Below, piece by piece: positions 1-11,875 of a stretch of 64,000 nucleotides of DNA. Both the position numbers and the translations under genes were made by a program. Location: the NCBI GenBank assembly GCA_014529385.2, contig CM043968.1, forward strand, positions 127,431,018-127,495,017, given 5' to 3'. A model generated the notes under the pieces. The model was given only the letters and a program-made list of their open reading frames with translations. It ran no database searches and was not told where the DNA came from. This DNA is from Adiantum capillus-veneris (taxonomy: Eukaryota; Streptophyta; Polypodiopsida; Polypodiales; Pteridaceae). How positions within the stretch are numbered: the first letter of the stretch is position 1; every line of letters begins with the position of its first letter.

Positions 1-1435
1 TGACCCACATATTGCATCTAGCAACTCTTCCTATGACTACGATATCATGGAAGGTTACCCGACACCCAATCTCGATAGTTGAAACCAAGACATGCATCCC
101 ATGGACCCATGGTCCGGGCCGAGCGTGCTTAGCCGCTTGAAAGAGACTTTTAGTAGAGCCACTCGCTCTAAACATGGAGCTAGAGATGTAAATAAAGAGG
201 GTGGGGGAAAAAATCACCATTCATGATCTATGTAGACCCCATGCTCTTGGACAGTGTGCATGTGAATACTCCATTCACTGCACTCCCTAATTCTTCATAG
301 CGATTCTCCTCCAAAGTTATATTACCTGATGGCAGAAGCCTTGCTGAAGTGCAAGAGGTTGAGCGATATATCCTTGCAGCTAGGAAAAAGGAAATCAAAA
401 TCTTACGCAAGGCAAAGCAACGGAGAGAGCTAAAGGCGAAGGCCCCTATGTCAACATCCATGCTAGTTGAGCAATCGAGTGCTCCTGAATTAACAACCAC
501 TAAGAGTCAAACCATAGAGATCCACATAGAATCTTGTTCAAAGGACACCCCTAGCACCTCAATCCTAGATGGAGCATTTCTAAATGAAAATTGGGAGTAT
601 GAATTACAAACAAAGACTTTAACTGAGCTATACATAGGTCACACCTATCACGTGGGTCAGTTAGATGTCCTATAATCCACATCGTGTGATACTAGAATAG
701 AGGAGCAATAACAAAGAGTTTGTGATTTCATCCTAGGATTATTGAGCTGGAGAGGTAGAACAAAGGGATCCACATGCCTTCAACGGGTCTCATGAGATTC
801 TTGGATACAAGGATGGCTAAGCAACCAATTTTATATACAATGGAGACTCCCTCGGTAAGCCCAATGGATCCTCCATATGTTGTTTCACTAGGGATCTCAG
901 TACAATCTGAGCCCACAAACAATAGCTTTACCTTTTCAAGTTTAGCTCATCTTTCTCTTTTGATGACACCACCTATCTTAGTGATGGGCATGACAAAAAA
1001 CACGCCATGGACCTCATTTATTAGTAAAGCACCGCTACATGGTGGCCCAATGCCTACAATAGTACCGAGAAGTGTGTATCAATCATATGCACCTATGGCC
1101 CTCATGCTCATGTAGCTCCTACCCCTCCCATTGTTTCAACAACTTATGCTCCACGACCAGAACATCCAAGCCCTTATTTCAATGGGACCATACCAGCTAG
1201 CATTAGCATGTCACATCCCACGTCTGCTATACCCAGGGCCACACATATGAGATTTGGGCCACCACATGGCCCTACATCGTACCCAGATTTGGACCCAAAA
1301 ATCACCCGTATGCCTAACTTGGTACCAACCCTCATTCCACATACAGTCCCGAGAGCGCCTATCCCCACTATACTTGCTCACTTGAGTGACTTGACAACAT
1401 TTTCTTAAGCTATCGGTCGATCTATTGCTGAAAAT
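1..1435 (+). pseudogene. Degenerate gypsy gag, N-terminal part
   Basis: This stretch leads into the gag capsid that follows. Short open stretches at 349-675 (Lys/Arg-rich helix, AARKKEIKILRKAKQRRELK), 774-1115 and about 1120-1407 (proline-rich, with FGPPHGPTSYPDLDP) appear in different frames. The last is in frame with the capsid ORF and separated from it by a stop near 1406. Proline-rich N-termini are common in plant gypsy Gag, so I read this as the decayed front of one gag gene. No LTR or primer site is visible, so the true 5' end lies outside the window or is lost. Placement is inferred from position and frame; the sequence itself is not diagnostic. Confidence 0.4.
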
Positions 1436-2116
1436 ATGTATAGCAGGCCTGATAGAGAGCCTAAAATTAAGGAAATACAAATAGGCACGCTCACACAAAG
1501 ATTTAATGGAGACGGGGATGTGAGAAAGCATTTTGAAGTATTTGAACAAATATGCAATTTCCTAGGAGAACACAATGAGCTGCATAAGAGTAATGCTTTA
1601 AGAATGACCTTGAGTGGGAAGGTTGGGGATTGGTATAGGACCCTAAGGGTGGAAGAGAAATCAATTTACCCTACTCTTAGGAGAATGTTCTTGAAAGAGT
1701 ACATACAAGAGGGAGTGCTTTGGGGTATAGCCTCTCAGCTCCAAAAAGGCCAACAAGAGGAAGGGGAGTCTGAGAGAGACTTTATGAGTCGCTTGAAGAA
1801 TTTGAATTATCATTGTAAACAATTGCTTGATAGATTCATTAGGGGACTACGACATGAGGATATCTACAATGGTCTAGTCATTGGAGGTATCACCACTTGG
1901 GAAGCAGTCACCACCAATGCAATCCAATTGGAAGGCAATTTAATGATTCAAGGAGAAAGAGTGTTTTTCGAGCCTAAATCTACTAGCTCGCAATCATCGG
2001 GGCATGAGCCAATGACCATAAAGCCTATTGCTAAAGAGCCAAATATATCTGAGATGGCTTTAGCAGATCTCACCAAGGCTATTCAAGAAAGTCTTAGAGA
2101 CAATCGTGCTCCATAA
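1436..2116 (+). pseudogene. gag: Retrotransposon Gag capsid domain (gypsy, element G)
   Basis: Gag builds the cytoplasmic virus-like particle in which retrotransposon RNA is reverse transcribed. The 226-codon stretch has the retrotransposon_gag layout: a start segment around FNGDGDVRKHFEVFEQICNF, the size-and-Trp motif ALRMTLSGKVGDWYRTL, and the helix following it, LRRMFLKEYIQ. The segment ends with DLTKAIQESLRDN just before a zinc knuckle in another frame. No protease, RT or integrase follows on this strand; sequence after 2.2 kb is unrelated. This is therefore a truncated gypsy element. The frame is open from 1436 but is probably not a true start, because upstream residues in the same frame also look like Gag. 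Confidence 0.7.
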
Positions 2117-2151
2117 AACAATCTATGTATCCAAGAAGGGAGCAACAATGG

Positions 2152-2190
2152 TGCTTAGTTTGCTTTGGTCCACATAGTACTAGTGAATGC
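2152..2190 (+). pseudogene. Gag zinc knuckle (CX2CX3HX4C)
   Basis: CLVCFGPHSTSEC is a nucleocapsid-type knuckle, which binds element RNA. The spacing is CX2CX3HX4C, one residue shorter than the canonical CX2CX4HX4C. It lies just downstream of the capsid in a shifted frame (start about 2125) and the ORF ends at 2313. The same short spacing recurs in element A at 21.4-21.5 kb, which suggests related families. Confidence 0.55.
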
Positions 2191-2449
2191 CCTGCGTTTA
2201 GAGTAAAAATTAATTGGAATTGCATCCATCTCTATGTATCATCATTTTGTGTGCTTATCACTACGTGTAATAACTCAACAAGGATAGAGCTAGGGATCTC
2301 TATCTATTTTTAGTAGATACAAAGCAAGGGAATCTATCTAAAGATAGTCATCTAAGGTGGAATTTTGAATGCATGTGGCATCATGCATGACACGAAGAGT
2401 ATGTAGGAGCGGGAAGTGTGCTAGGGAGAACAAGAATACATGGCACAAA

Positions 2450-2706
2450 CTCGAGGGGTGCACCTTTAAGAAACTATTCATATAATGTGTGTTCAAAGGG
2501 TATTAAAAAAATCCATGTACTTACATGCTTAAAGTAATAATATGACCCCTTTTTCTTCAAGAACTTAAGGGTTTTTCTCTAAAATCAATTAAAAAACCCT
2601 TTTTGTTAATATAATCCTTTTAAAATTTTAAAATTTTGACAATTAAAAAATTTATTCATTTGAACTCACGTGATAACTTACATGTCTAAAAGGTGAACCC
2701 CTCGAG
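2450..2706. mobile_element. MITE-like element with long TIRs
   Basis: A 257-bp AT-rich segment begins CTCGAGGGGTGCACCTTT and ends with the near-inverse AAAAGGTGAACCCCTCGAG. Similarity between the arms extends inward, with gaps, for about 60 bp. The flanks are GGCACAAA (2442-2449) and GGCACAGA (2707-2714), an 8-bp target duplication with one mismatch. It has no coding capacity. An 8-bp TSD fits the hAT superfamily; a 9-bp MULE-type TSD is not excluded. Confidence 0.7.
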
Positions 2707-2714
2707 GGCACAGA

Positions 2715-3126
2715 GAGTGGTTGGACCTCAGTACAACAATGTGCTATTTGCTCCCTTATTCTCTATAGTAAATGAATACAGGATAGTGATGGGTTAGTAG
2801 GTTGTTTGGTGGATCACTTGGTTGTTGCCCTGATAACCTCCCACTTAATGACCAATGTGGGCTAAGTGGAGTAGAACAAAGCTATGTACAGAACCTACAC
2901 AAATGTGAAGCATGAAAGTGGCTTCACCCCACACCCATCAATTCTATGTGCAAACCGACACGTGACTAATGTCTTTGTAAGAGCATGAATGGGGTTGTCA
3001 TCTATATGGACTTTGACAAGCTGAATTGCTTATCTTCCAACACATACCAATATAAAGTGATCCCTCACCCTACCCTCACCTCAATGAGTTTTGTTTTGGA
3101 ATGAAACATGGAATTATTTTCCAAGG
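2715..3126. other. No gene seen
   Basis: Unique-looking sequence of moderate base composition. No protein motif in six frames and no clear repeat. Confidence 0.5.
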
Positions 3127-3281
3127 CAATGGCATTATAACTATCACAATGCAGCACCAGAATCTGTTGACCCTTGTCAAGATCTTCCACTAAACATGCC
3201 AACGCAATGGCATTATAACTATCACAATGCAACACTAGAATCTGTTGACCCTTGTCAAGATCTTCCACTAAACATGCCAAC
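3127..3281. repeat. Tandem duplication, 78-bp unit
   Basis: Two adjacent copies with a 78-bp period start at CAATGGCATTATAACTATC (3127 and 3205) and differ at only a few bases. The period is 26 codons, so it keeps an open minus-strand frame, but the peptide resembles no known family and I do not call a gene. Confidence 0.9.
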
Positions 3282-3647
3282 CATAAATCTTCCTTGCTGG
3301 CCTATGATGTTGCAACATACTCAACCTATATAGTGGAAGACGACGTGAAATTCTAAAAATATGACCTCCAAGAAATATCTCCATAGTTAGATGTAGACCT
3401 CTTGTTATCTACATTCCCTGCATAATGTGCCTAATGATGGATGCATCATCGTTTCCAAAGTGTTAGCATTTGCTTACTGTATCTATCAAGTATGTGAGGA
3501 TTTACTTCAGTACATCCTTTTCACCACCCCCACTATAAATGTAATGTCTGGCATTGTAGCCACCATAGCATACATGAGACTACCCAAAATCAAGGTATAT
3601 GGCTAGCTAAGTAAAGACTAGAGTGTTTTACTTAATGGATAGATATA

Positions 3648-4315
<668 letters not shown>

Positions 4316-5022
4316 CTAATGCATGCTGACCACTTGCTCATGTAGATATTGGGCGTAATTTAATTCTTTGGGCACACTACTTTTCAATGCCCAAGTTATG
4401 GTAGTAGCCACTGCATGGGGAGGTGTTGTGTACTTTTGGGGCCGCTTGCTGCAAACATGGAAGTATTGGTTGTTGTAGAGCTTGCAGATCTTTGTAGCTC
4501 TTGGGTCCACCAGGTCTTCGAATGTCTAATTGGGATTCTTTTGAGAATAGACCTTTACTTTGTCTGTTATTTCTCTAATGGAGTTACCCTTATTGTAGAG
4601 CCCAGTGCATCTGCTATGGTTTGAGTGAGTCTCTATCTGCAACCCGTCTAAAGCAGTAATCACTACCTTGTCATCTTTCTGGATCGAGATGACTAGCTCA
4701 TAGACTCTTTGCATATCCACATCCACTGGTGGTGCTGTGAAGAAGTTGTATAAATCTTCTCTTTCTGGCTAGGTGAGTGTTTCTTCTTTGTTTGCATATT
4801 CCAACATTTCTTGTGGATTCATTGGGATATCCACTGTGTTTCCTTGTGGGTCTCTGAACGTACCTTGGTACACTGCCAATCCTTTCCTTTCTAATGTGGC
4901 ATCATCTACCCAACCTTGGCCGGCTTCAGTGTCTCCTCTAGTAGTGTGTAAGGCTCACTGGCGGCAATAATGTCCTTCAAGGACATCCTCTTCTTCTTGG
5001 CTAGCCATGTGCTAGCTTCCAT
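4316..5022 (-). pseudogene. Retroelement first ORF, unrecognised family (element F)
   Basis: Reading leftward from an ATG at 5022 (MEASTWLAKKKRMSLKDI), an almost continuous protein can be followed with a frameshift and a few stops. Recognisable stretches include GLAVYQGTFRDPQGNTVDI, NPQEMLEYANKEETL and VDVDMQRVYELVISIQKDD. It lies immediately downstream, on the minus strand, of the palindrome-bearing repeat array at 5186-6890. That is the place gag occupies after the matching array in element E. I therefore infer a Gag-like first ORF of a gypsy element, but no capsid or knuckle motif is visible. Confidence 0.35.
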
Positions 5023-5185
5023 TGATCTTGGGGGCACTCCAAGTGCAAAAGTTAGTTTTTTTTAAACAAAATCTTGCATTTTATTAGTTTCTAAATGAAT
5101 TCAAATTTGAAACACAAGCTAATTAGGGCCTAAGGGTGCAATGCATGTGGTCACAATTGCATTTTGGGTGCAGATTTATGATGTG

Positions 5186-6890
5186 AGACATCATACGTGT
5201 ATAATATCTAGGTGCTTAGAACTGAGTGATGTTTCATATGTGCATAGCTCATATCATGTACATCATGGGTATATGCCTGAATTTCAATTTGGATGTCATT
5301 TGGACAAACTATGACCATTAGAACTCCTTTCAAGATTTGAAGTTGGATTCTGGCTTAGTTTTGGGAAAATGAGGTTCAAATGGAGTGAAACTTGGTAGAT
5401 GTTCTCATAATCATGTGGTAAAGGCTTCGAATGGGTCAATTTAGCCTCTATGTTCATTTTCAGGCTAGTGAGACATCATACGCATATGATGTCTACTTTG
5501 TTCAAAATGGCTCAAACTTGTAGTGTAGCTGGGCATAGACTCCTGTGATGCTAGAATTTGATTTGGGTTTCTCCTCATGTGATTGGAACCAATAATCAAC
5601 TATAGATAGAGCTTGGGATTCCAAAATCTGGGTTGAGATGGGTAAAGAGAATCAAAACTTGATTAGACTTGGGCTTTGGGCTAAGATTAATGGGATAAAG
5701 GCATTAGAAGTGAGAAATCCCCCCAGAATTGTCATTTGGACCTCTAGAGACATACGTGTATGATGGCTTTGTTGAGATTTTTGGCCCAGACTTCATCTGT
5801 AGCATCCTCACGTGATTGGAAATCCTTTGATCATCTCAGATTTTGATTTCGAGATGAGTCATGTGTTTGGGGGTCATAGAATGTGTCTTTTGTCGAGATT
5901 TTTTGATTTTATGCTCCAAGTGGTCACAACCTTGCCCAAACTTGTTTAAATTGAATGCATGGATTTTGTACTATGTGGTGAACATGCTTCTGATGAAAGC
6001 TGTGGAGTTTGACATCTGTATAACAGAAGAGACATTATACGCCTATAATGTCTACTGATGCAAAATAGCTTGAAACTCCTAGGGTAAGTTGTGTATAGCT
6101 TGTGTATGATGTCCATGGTCGATTCGAATTTGAGCTTGTGAATGGGTGTCAAAGAGCTTGAAGGGGTTTCTGCATCCAGAATTCTGCTTTTTTGGGTGAT
6201 TAAAGGTCAAAAGATATCTAAGTGTGATGAAAATGTGTTGGGGAGCTCATAATGATGTGTATAAAGTGTTAGAGTTTTTGAAATCACAACAACATGTCAA
6301 TTCAAATCTTTTTGACATTATATGTGTCTACTTTGGCATTTTTGGCTCAAATTTGTGGTAGAGGTAGCTCATGATGTGTGTATGGCTCTGATGTGTGAAA
6401 ATATGAATTTGGACTAGTGCTTATGAGCTCAAGGCCACAGAAGTAGTTTATGACACTTTGATTTGGAAATTGATGTGGGTGGTGATCAAAACATGCCCAA
6501 CGGTGCCCAAACTTGGTGTAGAGGCTATATGTGATATGCTTTACAATTCTGGATGTTCAAAGTGTTGATAGAACTCCTTTGTGACAGGTCTAGAAATCAT
6601 ACACGTATGATGCCTACTTTTGCAAAATTGATATTTGAGCATATGCACATGATGTATAGGCTATGTGCTTGCTTTGTGTAAAATTTCACTTGATTTGAAG
6701 CACTTTTGGTATGTCTAAAGCTAATTTATGGGATTAGGCTGAGATTTTGCATTTTTTGGGTTTTGAGTATCCCAACTAGCTCCAAATTTTAGGTGCTTCA
6801 TGTTTAGGGTATGCACAATGTGTTTATGAAGTCAAGTGAGTGATTTTTGTGCAAAATATGACTGTGAGACATCATACGCTTATGATGTCT
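5186..6890 (-). repeat. Array of ~280-bp diverged repeats with 24-bp palindromes (block 1)
   Basis: Palindrome copies or remnants lie near 5186, 5471, 5748, 6030, 6311, 6595 and 6867, spaced 272-285 bp. The best form is AGACATCATAC, two variable bases, GTATGATGTCT. Around them a diverged unit recurs with phrases such as CAAATGGAGTGAAACTTGGT. In the copy at 6030 both arms changed together, to ATTATAC and TATAATG. The same repeats occur in elements A and E between primer site and gag, so this is probably the 5' leader of a third related minus-strand element. Confidence 0.85.
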
Positions 6891-8989
6891 TTCTTGATAA
6901 AAAGTGAGTTTGATGCCTTGGGGTGTTTTGTGCTTGTGCCCTAGGCCCTACTAGCTAGTTTTCAACTTTAAAAGTCGGATGTTTAGCTTAGAAATTCTTT
7001 GTTTGGAATTTTAGTCTCTGAAAGGATCCTTCATTTGAAGACGACTTCCTGCAAAGATTCTTCTTGAGCTCCATCTCTCAAGCTTGTGGATACAGACACC
7101 TTTCCATTGATTTGATGTATCATTTAGACTCACGGATACCCTTTTTGGCGATTTATCGCTCAAATAGCATCTTTTTATGAGGAGATGGTCGGAAACAATT
7201 TCTCTTGATGTTTGACCCTACATGTTGGTTGTTGATGATATGTCGATGATGCCTATGATGTTTGGTGGCAAACGGACACCTCGCTTGGTCGTGAGGGCCA
7301 AATGGCGCTTTGCGTGTTCAAAGACTAACTCGATGTTTTGGTCCACTTTTTGATGATAGATCCAGGAGGAGGTTACCTGGGCGTGTAGACATACTCAAGA
7401 CATAACTTCTCATGAAGTTTTGTGTCGTTTCAATGATCCCTTCTCGATCAACTTCTGTAGTGCCCAAAGAGGTTATGGTTTTTTTGGTTGACCTAAACCC
7501 GTATTGGAGGTCATAAAGGTGTTCTCCTAGGTTAGAGTTAACCCATGTCAAGTCTTGTGGCTATCGGTCAGTGGTTGAAGTGTTATGGCCTCGTTTCGGT
7601 TTCTTTCCCGTGATGCCACATTGCCATTTTTTGGAGTTTTTCACGACAAAGAGAGTATAGAACAAGAAGAGCACATGGTAAAAACGAGTCTACCTCTCAT
7701 GTTCAACACTGGTTCGTGTGTCGTGTGTATCATACAAAGTCGTATAAGGTCCATGCGCTCTAGGTCTCTCAAGCTTTCTCTCACTTGTGAATAGTGAAAA
7801 TGAGCTAATAAGTGGGCCCAAATGAATTTATATCGGGGTTTCCCGGACCACTTGTTACCAAACTTAACATGTGCTCTTATCTTATTGTGAAATATACTTT
7901 AGGCTCATAAATTTCTTCATTTGGACTCCGTTTGCTCTGTTTTTGGAAAATTTGTCATTTCGTCCAAAAATTGGCCAAATCGGCTTTCCGCAACTTTTCT
8001 CATACTTGCACCCCGTCTTCACCATAAGCTGTCGTTCACTTATTGATCACTCCCATACTTTTCTTTTGTCAGTATGTCGCTATTTCATTTGCTTTTTCTA
8101 TTTTTCTCTAGAAACTTTTTAAAAAATAAAGAAAAATAGCTTACTTGACCCAAAAATACCCATAAAGCAATATAGTTAGATAATAGCATAATAGACCACT
8201 ATATACATCTATCCATAGTATTTTTGACCAGATTGCTCTGTTTTCTCACCTTTTTAGCATAAAAACTACGATTTTTACATATACACACACACACACACAC
8301 ACACCTAGAGGCTCATCTTTGGTGTTTGTCCTCTGTTTCCTGTTGTAACACATTAATTAAGGGCATATATACTTGAGTTTACCAAAATTCTTGCAATCAA
8401 ACACAAAAACCCTCCAAAGTCATGGAAAATAGTGCCCTTTTCTACACTTGTAGTGTGTCGGGTCCGCATTGAGAATGCCTCCCCCCTTCCTAGTCGAAGT
8501 CCTCCTAGACGACGGTGTATCACCCAAGGGTATGTGTTGTATATAGGAATCAACAATGTGCTAATGATGGACATGTAGTGCAACCCTATATACATACTCA
8601 GGCTATGCATGGAAGAATTCATGTTGTGCAAGAGGAAGGTATAAGCATGATGCTTATTGGCATTCGATGTTGAAGTTTCTTATGAAAGTGACTTTGGTGA
8701 GAGTGGTGAAACAATAATCTCTCTAGTTTGTTTGCTCTCTCTTTGATAGACAATGGAGCTAGTGAAACCATTTGGCTGTGAGTCACCTCCATATCAATAG
8801 CTCTCCACCGTTTAGGTATCCAAATCGGAGTAGGGCAGTCATTCTTAAGAACCCAATTTTTTTGAACTGTGCGTATGGTCGGATTGGACCATGCTTGTGG
8901 TTTCCTTTTGAAAGTGTGTGCTTCACGGAGTTCCTTGTGTTGTTGTTTTGGAATTCAGATTTTTGCAAGCTTAGTTTGGGCCATAAGTA
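6891..8989. other. No gene seen; (CA)n at 8283-8304
   Basis: Long stretch without a supportable gene. It should contain the LTR of element F and the 3' end of element A, but I could not pair any LTR ends. A 22-bp CA microsatellite is at 8283-8304. Confidence 0.4.
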
Positions 8990-8998
8990 ATTGCTTGG

Positions 8999-9830
8999 CT
9001 AACCATATTTGCTTGAGGAGGAACTTTGGTTACAGCTTGCGGTTTGCAGTGGAGGTTGGTGGAGAGATATATGTGAATTGACTTTGTTCAAACCTTGCAA
9101 CGTGATCCTTTCTAATCCATGTCTCCTTGATAGCTTTTTTGGGTAGAGTAGGTGGGGTTCATCGTGGTACGCTGTAGTGAATTCCCACTGATTGTTTATT
9201 ACTCGTGAACTCATATCCTGGGTAAGAGTGCTTGCTATATTGACTTGCTTTTCTTGCATTTTAGGTCTCTTTCGAATCCATTGTTGGACAATGGTCATTT
9301 GTAAGGGTTGCTTACCTTTATCCGTTGGGTGCATTACTGATGGTTTGTCTGTAGCTATTGTAGCAAGAGAAACTTGCTATTTTCCTAAAGCAGATTGGAT
9401 GTTAACTATATTGTAGCTCCAATCAAGTTGTACATTATACCTTCTCTACCAAGGTTTCCCAAGCAGTAAAGCATGTTGTGTGTGCTTATCTTCTACCACA
9501 TAAATTTATGTGGATAGACATATTAGTTAACATGTACCAGGAGCATTGTCCAACCCATGACCTTGATCGAGTGCTCTGAATAACTGTGGATATTTTGTTG
9601 TGTCTCCTGTAATTGATTGTCGAGTTGGAGTTTCTTGTGAAGGTTGTAGGAGATCATCTTACCTTGAGCTCCTTAATCAAGCATTGTTGTCACCTCCACT
9701 TGATTGCGTCGTAGTTTGATAGAAATTACAGGATCCTGCATGTGCTCTGTTTCAAAGTTTGTGACTTGAATGGCATTAATTTTCAAGGGAGATCCATGTT
9801 GTAGTCGTTGTCGAAGAAGCCTTTGTTTTT
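8999..9830 (-). pseudogene. Retropepsin-like domain downstream of integrase (element A)
   Basis: The minus strand encodes an aspartic-protease-like fold. The first strand and active-site loop are VEVTTMLD*GAQGKMISYNL (9670-9700), where the serine of LDSGA has become a stop (TCA to TAA). About 75 codons later, after a frameshift, comes the late motif EDKHTQHALLLGKPW, then RYNVQLDW. This order, DSGA followed by LLGKPW, is that of gypsy retropepsins, which cleave Gag-Pol. A further open stretch (8999-9334) follows with no RT motif. The frame continues directly from the tail of A's integrase. It could be an additional post-integrase domain or a piece of a second element abutting A. Confidence 0.55.
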
Positions 9831-11410
9831 CTATTCATTCCTTGGCCTTTTCTTGTATCCGTTTCTTTTCCTTGTGGATTCTTAGAAGCATACTCGGGGT
9901 TAGTGATAGGTGAAATTATTTTAGCCGACATCCACTAATTCAGTTGGGCATTTCTTCACCATCCAATGTAGCAAGCTTGATGGCCCCACTTGGTCCCACT
10001 TGGTGATAATTCTTTGATCACAAAGGGTCCCATCCCTTGCTTTTTAAGTTTCTTAGAATGTTGTTTTAAAGTGTAAATCAGGACATAAATCACCTTTTTT
10101 GAATTCCTTTGATCGTACATGCTTATCAAAAAACTCTTTTTGACTTCGTCTTTGCACATAGATGGAAGCTACTAAGAGAAGCTCATCTAGATTTTCAAGG
10201 TTGTCTAATTGTGAAGACATTTCATGACTTGTCCACTTTAATTGTTTGGCTACTCTTAGTGTTGGGATTAGGAACTCCATACGCAATATAGCATTAAGTC
10301 CGAATACCATGTTGTATGGTGTTGTTCCAATTGAGGTTTTGTAAGCAATTCTATAAGCCCATAGTGTCAAATGTAACTTCTGATCCCAATCCGTTCTTAA
10401 CTCTAAGGCTATTTTGGTTAAGATTGTACATAGAGTCTTATTTGAAGCTTTTGCTTGCCCATTAGCCTGTGGGTGGTACGGAGCAGACTTATTATGAACT
10501 ACCATAAACTCATCAAGAATATTTTTGGTCGTCTCATTTATAAAATGTGTGCCTGATCAGTGACAATTTCTATAGGTAGACCATATCTAACAAAGACATT
10601 TTCATATAGAAATTGTGCAGTAGTCCTAGCATCAGCTTTTTGTGTAGCTTTAGGTCCGACCCATTTAGCGAGATAATCCGTGGCCACAATGATATACTGG
10701 GCATGTGTCTTGTAAGTGGGGGGTGAAATTGATCCCACAAATTTTATTCCCCACCTAGCAAAAGCTCTAGATCCCATCATTGAATGTAAGGTAATCTCAT
10801 CCCGTTTTATTAGCACTTTGGTGCGTTGAAAAGAGTCACATCGTCTTGTATATTCGTGTGCATCCATATGTAATGTTGGCCACCATATTCTAGAGGTGAG
10901 GACAATTTTTGTTTTCTTTCCCCCTGAGAAATGGCCTCCAATTATTCCTTCAGGTGATTTCTCAAGGATTGGAATGTACATGCCTTTTGTTGCGCATAGC
11001 CTAAGATGGTTATCCTTTCCTCATTTAAAAAGCCGATTTTCAATCAAAGTGAAGTCACAAGCTTCTATTTCTATCGCTCTTTTCCCTGGTGATATTTTCA
11101 AGAAATGTTTGCGTTTCCAAGAAGTAAACAATGTATTGACTCCATTCAGGTGCAACTGTTATTTGAAACAATGTTGCATGTTCTACTGGTGGGCTTGATC
11201 TACATTTGGCACAACTAGTTATATAATCATAAGTATCAATACACAAAGTTGGCCAATACACTCCCAATTGTCTCAAGTGCTGAAAAGTTTTTGTGGATGA
11301 GCAAGTTAAATCCTGATTATGTGCTTCTAGTAAATAGGCTTCTTATTCCTTTGGGTTTATGCACACTCGTATGATACCGTCGGAGCCTAGATGATATAAG
11401 CGTTTGCCAA
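9831..11410 (-). pseudogene. Ty3-gypsy integrase with doubled zinc-binding module (element A)
   Basis: Integrase inserts the element cDNA into nuclear DNA. Reading leftward: a first zinc module around GVYWPTLCIDTYDY and CAKC (about 11180-11330, second His lost). A linker follows with WSQYIVYFLETQTFLE. A second module has GGHFSG, IWWPTLHMDAHEY and RRC (second Cys changed to Phe; about 10830-10950). The core follows: KFVGS (first Asp lost), YGLPIEIVTD, then PYHPQANGQAKA, where the catalytic Glu is replaced by Lys. The C-terminal GPFVIKELSPSG and LATLDGEEMPN mark the usual gypsy tail (about 9910-10010). Several frameshifts and stops make it inactive. Element B at 42.5-43.9 kb is the closest relative here. 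Confidence 0.85.
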
Positions 11411-11639
11411 TCAGCTAAAATTTCTTAGCTTACTGAATCATTTGTCGTTTATGGTCTTGGTCAATCTTGTCAAATTCTCCGCCGTGTGATAGTAGGCTAA
11501 CTATCTCTTAGGACCACTAAGGTACCATTTCTACATTGAAGAGATATGCATATGGGAGATCATTATCCACTCCCTCTGGAGCCTCTCCATTTGGAAATCT
11601 AGAAAGGTGATCTACCCAAAGACATGTCTTCATTTTTAA

Positions 11640-11875
11640 CCACTATAGTAAATTCAAACTCAAGCAATATGATGAACCATCTTACGATTCTCCCTGTATT
11701 GCATGGTTTATTGACAAGGTATCAGAGGGCTTGATGGTCCGTGAAAAACACACTCATTTTCACGGAGATAATGCCAAAATTTCTTAACAGAAAAATCATT
11801 CCAAGTCCCTCTCTTTCAGTGGTGGTGTAGTCAGATCGATTGCTATATAGACTGGTTGCGGTTCCTCCCTAAGTC
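11640..11875 (-). pseudogene. RNase H remnant at the RT deletion scar (element A)
   Basis: Here the protein jumps from the end of the pre-RT region (EPQPVYIAIDL, matching PRPSYIANDL in B at 45.4 kb) straight to the second half of RNase H. That half reads TTTEREGLGMIF, then VFFTDHQALRYLVNKPC and GRIVRWFIILLEFEFTIVV. The whole RT and the front of RNase H, about 1.1 kb in B, are missing. The junction is near 11829-11834. RNase H removes the RNA strand during reverse transcription; this copy lacks most of its active site. Confidence 0.8.

Noticed and set aside
5186-6890. Regularly spaced palindromes considered as a CRISPR array
   Set aside because: Spacing is about 280 bp, spacers are themselves diverged repeats, and the DNA is plant nuclear.
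8745-8800. Plus-strand LIDNGASETIWL considered as a protease loop
   Set aside because: Single short match with a stop following and no second motif; the minus strand carries the better-supported domain nearby.
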